A stretch of 26,727 bases of DNA, from assembly GCA_002419285.1 (NCBI GenBank), contig DIFU01000084.1, positions 1 to 26,727 of the forward strand, in the 5' to 3' direction. Positions 24,572 through 26,727 of this stretch are shown piece by piece. How positions within the stretch are numbered: position 1 is the stretch's first letter; each line of letters opens with the position of its first letter. The notes beneath the pieces are model-generated. The model worked only from the letters and a program-made list of their open reading frames with translations. It was not told where the DNA came from and did no database searches. A program made the position numbers and the translations under genes. This DNA comes from Prolixibacteraceae bacterium UBA5740. GTDB taxonomy: Bacteria; Bacteroidota; Bacteroidia; Bacteroidales; Prolixibacteraceae.

Positions 24572-25666
24572 TCAGAGTTTTATAAAAATCTTCCTTTTAT
24601 ACAAAATGATGGCCGGAATATAAAATACCCCGATGTATAGAAATGCATAAAGGAAGCTGGCCAGCTTCGGTGCAGTTCCCATACCGGTTAAAAAGTCCAT
24701 GAAGTGTGATTTGATGGATGCTCCTGCGATCGGAATTCCCGAGAATACAAATCCAAGAAGACCGGCCAATACATATACGGTAATGGCATTCGATCCAAAA
24801 ACCACCCCTGGGAATGCCACCTTTTTCCATCCGATGACATCAACCAGATACATACTGGTCGCCAGGGTAAGTGAGGCAAGTCCACCTGCGACCATAACAA
24901 ATGAACTGGTCCACAAATTCTTGTTAAGTGGAAAGTGCCAACTCCAGGCATGGCCGATGGCCAAGGCGATAAAACCGGCGGTGAACAACCATATAATTTT
25001 CTCCTCCCGGGTCTTCTTTGAAACGATCAGGCTGCCTGCCAACATGCCAAGGATACCCGTTCCTATGGCTGGCACAGTACTTAGTAATCCTTCGGGATCC
25101 CACGTCTTCTGATACATACGGCCTGGCAGCAGAAAAGAGTCGACCCAGGCAGCAAGATTGGCTCCGGGCTCCAGCATGGGTTCTCCCAACCCGGGTGTCG
25201 GAATCAATGTCATGGCCAACCAATAGCCAATCAGCAAAACACCGGCTATTATGGCCTGCTTTTTCCATCGAACCGAGAGAAACAGTAATGCACAGACAAG
25301 AAAAACAATGGCAATCCTTTGTAAAACCCCAGCTACCCTTAGATTTTCAAAATTGAATCGGGGATAAAGGTTGAGAAAAATCCCAACGGCAAATATCTTG
25401 ATGCTTCGCCAGACTATCTTTTTAACCATGCCCCTTTTGGGTACACCTGCCTCAACTCTTTTAGTATAGGCCAATGCTATGGAAACACCGACAATAAACA
25501 GGAAAAATGGAAAAATGAGATCGGTGATTGTTATCCCATGCCACGGTTTATGCAAAAGCGGAGCAAAAACATTTCCCCAATCACCGGGGTTATTGACCAT
25601 GATCATGGCGGCAATCGTAAATCCCCTGAAAGCATCCAGAGAAATAAGTCGTTCATTTTTATCCAT
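24572..25666 (-). CDS. nagX: NagX / HGSNAT-like membrane acyltransferase (DUF5009-type)
   Basis: This polytopic membrane protein (364 aa, about 10 helices) belongs to the heparan-alpha-glucosaminide N-acetyltransferase-like family. The human member acetylates terminal glucosamine across the lysosomal membrane. Bacterial NagX proteins occur in chitin and N-acetylglucosamine loci. Family motifs are the opening RLISLDAFRGFTIAAMIMVN, then LHKPWHGITITDLIFPFFLF. His39 of that motif aligns by eye with the catalytic His269 of human HGSNAT, and the C-terminal half has VFGSNAITVYVLAG. Neither acetyl donor nor acceptor is known for the bacterial proteins. The gene diverges from the GH20 lipoprotein gene, which supports a role in amino-sugar metabolism. 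The ATG at 25664-25666 gives a short cytoplasmic tail, MDKNE, before the first helix. Confidence 0.85.
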   Translation of the reverse strand: MDKNERLISLDAFRGFTIAAMIMVNNPGDWGNVFAPLLHKPWHGITITDLIFPFFLFIVGVSIALAYTKRVEAGVPKRGMVKKIVWRSIKIFAVGIFLNLYPRFNFENLRVAGVLQRIAIVFLVCALLFLSVRWKKQAIIAGVLLIGYWLAMTLIPTPGLGEPMLEPGANLAAWVDSFLLPGRMYQKTWDPEGLLSTVPAIGTGILGMLAGSLIVSKKTREEKIIWLFTAGFIALAIGHAWSWHFPLNKNLWTSSFVMVAGGLASLTLATSMYLVDVIGWKKVAFPGVVFGSNAITVYVLAGLLGFVFSGIPIAGASIKSHFMDFLTGMGTAPKLASFLYAFLYIGVFYIPAIILYKRKIFIKL

Positions 25667-25805
25667 CAGGCCTTGGATTAGATTTATTTATTTGATTTAG
25701 TTGTTTAATGATAATGGATACTCTTTTCAATCAGCAACAAAAATGGTTCGTAACGGACTCCTTTTTCTTTTTAACCTTAAAAGCTCGAAATAGAGTTGAT
25801 TAGTG

Positions 25806-25813
25806 TATCTTTA
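25806..25813 (+). promoter_or_regulatory. Possible -7 element before the GH20 gene
   Basis: TATCTTTA is one base off the TAnnTTTG consensus and lies 39 nt before the lipoprotein start. No -33 TTG is seen at the right spacing, so support is weak. Confidence 0.3.
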
Positions 25814-25852
25814 TAAAAAATTTACTAAGGCAATTTTATAAATAATTCAGTT

Positions 25853-26727
25853 ATGAAAAAAATATATTCCATTTTTTTTGGATTGGCGGTGACTCTCCTG
25901 ATGATAGGATGCGGTAAGGTTTCTAACCCAACAGCAGATGAGTTGGTGGTTTCATGGAAGGTTATCAGCAACGAATATTTCGAAAGTCCCCGGGTTAAGA
26001 CACGTTTTTCTCTTACCAACAACAGCGAATCTGATCTGAAGCCTGGTACATGGGCACTTTTCTATAATCAGATGCCGCGTGAGGTTATCGTGCAGCCCGA
26101 ACAGGCTGAAATTACCAGGATCAGCGGTGACTGGTATAAACTTGTTCCAGCCGAGGGTTTGATCCTGAAAGCTGGTGAAACGGTTGAGCTTGTATATGAA
26201 TCTGAGGCTTTTATTATCAAGGAGACTGATTCTCCGCTGGGGTTATACTTTGTGTTTTATGATAAAACAGGGGAAGAATCTTCCGTTGAAGTGGTTAAGA
26301 ATTACACCATCGAATCCTTTGACAGTCCTGAACAGATCAACCGCCACAAGCGCGATGCTGAACCAATCCCAAATGCCGGAAATCTCTATGATCAAAACCT
26401 GCAGTTAAGCGAAGTTGCCAATGACCAACTGCCTGTTATTATTCCAACACCTTTTACTGTTCAGAAGAGTGAAAAATCAATTCAGATCGATGCTGCTCCC
26501 AAAGTTCTTTATGAAAAGGGATTGGAAAGTGAAGCCAGATTCCTGGCAGACCATGTAGGTAAACTTTCCGGAACATCAGTTTCGCCAATTGAGGCAAATG
26601 AGCCTGAAGCAGGATCAATATATCTTTCAATCGGACAAATTGCAGTGAATAAAATCGATAAGGAAGCTTATCGACTCAATATAGGTGAAAACAAAACGAT
26701 AACAATCACTGGTAGCGATCCTGCCGG
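25853..26727 (+). CDS. Beta-N-acetylhexosaminidase (GH20) lipoprotein, 5' part only
   Basis: The frame opens at the ATG at 25853 and runs off the right edge (291 complete codons, no stop). It starts MKKIYSIFFGLAVTLLMIGC, a lipoprotein signal with the lipobox ending at Cys20, so the protein should be anchored in the outer or inner membrane. Residues of about 28-165 match the chitobiase/hexosaminidase N-terminal beta-sandwich (VVSWKVISNEYFESPRVKTRF, LKPGTWALFYNQMPRE, GDWYKLVPAEGLILKAGE). Residues of about 190-291 match the GH20b domain that precedes the catalytic barrel (LPVIIPTPFTVQ, RFLADHVGKLSG, EAYRLNIGENKTITITGSD). The catalytic Asp-Glu pair would lie beyond the window. The enzyme would release terminal GlcNAc or GalNAc from glycans. 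It diverges from the NagX-like gene. Confidence 0.9.
   Translation, partial: MKKIYSIFFGLAVTLLMIGCGKVSNPTADELVVSWKVISNEYFESPRVKTRFSLTNNSESDLKPGTWALFYNQMPREVIVQPEQAEITRISGDWYKLVPAEGLILKAGETVELVYESEAFIIKETDSPLGLYFVFYDKTGEESSVEVVKNYTIESFDSPEQINRHKRDAEPIPNAGNLYDQNLQLSEVANDQLPVIIPTPFTVQKSEKSIQIDAAPKVLYEKGLESEARFLADHVGKLSGTSVSPIEANEPEAGSIYLSIGQIAVNKIDKEAYRLNIGENKTITITGSDPA

Overview
The window looks like a chromosomal segment of a Bacteroidetes bacterium, most likely in or near the Bacteroidales/Marinilabiliales. Three things point there: the gene families and the sppA-lpxK-purine nucleoside phosphorylase order; the near absence of strong Shine-Dalgarno sequences; and a TAnnTTTG-type -7 promoter element, clearest before the DEAD-box helicase. 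Most of the segment is ordinary core metabolism and envelope biology. I see no prophage, insertion sequence, CRISPR array, tRNA or rRNA, and no gene-free stretch longer than 300 bases.

Layout. 1-368 (-): 5' part of folK (folate), cut by the window edge. 449-4296 (+): sppA (signal peptide peptidase), then lpxK (lipid A 4'-kinase) overlapping a purine nucleoside phosphorylase by 62 nt. 4353-7964 (+): a doubtful 51-codon ORF, a PrsW-family membrane protease, a PLP-dependent serine/threonine dehydratase, and the YifB/ComM AAA+ protein. 7977-14984 (-): a PurF-like protein without its nucleophilic cysteine, an APC amino acid permease, an exported class I methyltransferase, a strong terminator, and a 1095-aa secreted Asp-box propeller protein. 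15176-19015 (+): an AmpG-like MFS transporter, an alkaline phosphatase with its own terminator, and a bile-acid:Na+ symporter-family transporter. 19012-22130 (-): an RhlE-like DEAD-box helicase, then a PH-like membrane protein followed by dprA. 22231-24547 (+): aroB-aroA with a 14-nt overlap. 24572-25666 (-): a NagX/HGSNAT-like acyltransferase. 25853-end (+): a lipoprotein beta-N-acetylhexosaminidase (GH20 family), cut by the right edge.

How they fit together. lpxK and sppA serve the envelope, and aroB-aroA form a shikimate pair. The GH20 lipoprotein, the divergent NagX-like acyltransferase and perhaps the AmpG-like transporter suggest turnover of amino-sugar glycans. The right-hand half is rich in exported hydrolases.

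Most interesting item. The PurF-like protein at 7977-9383 keeps the PRPP loop and all four cysteines that would bind a [4Fe-4S] cluster. It has lost the N-terminal nucleophile and the glutamine-binding residues, so it is unlikely to be a normal glutamine amidotransferase. A second oddity is a SAM-dependent methyltransferase with an apparent Sec signal peptide, a compartment where SAM is not expected.
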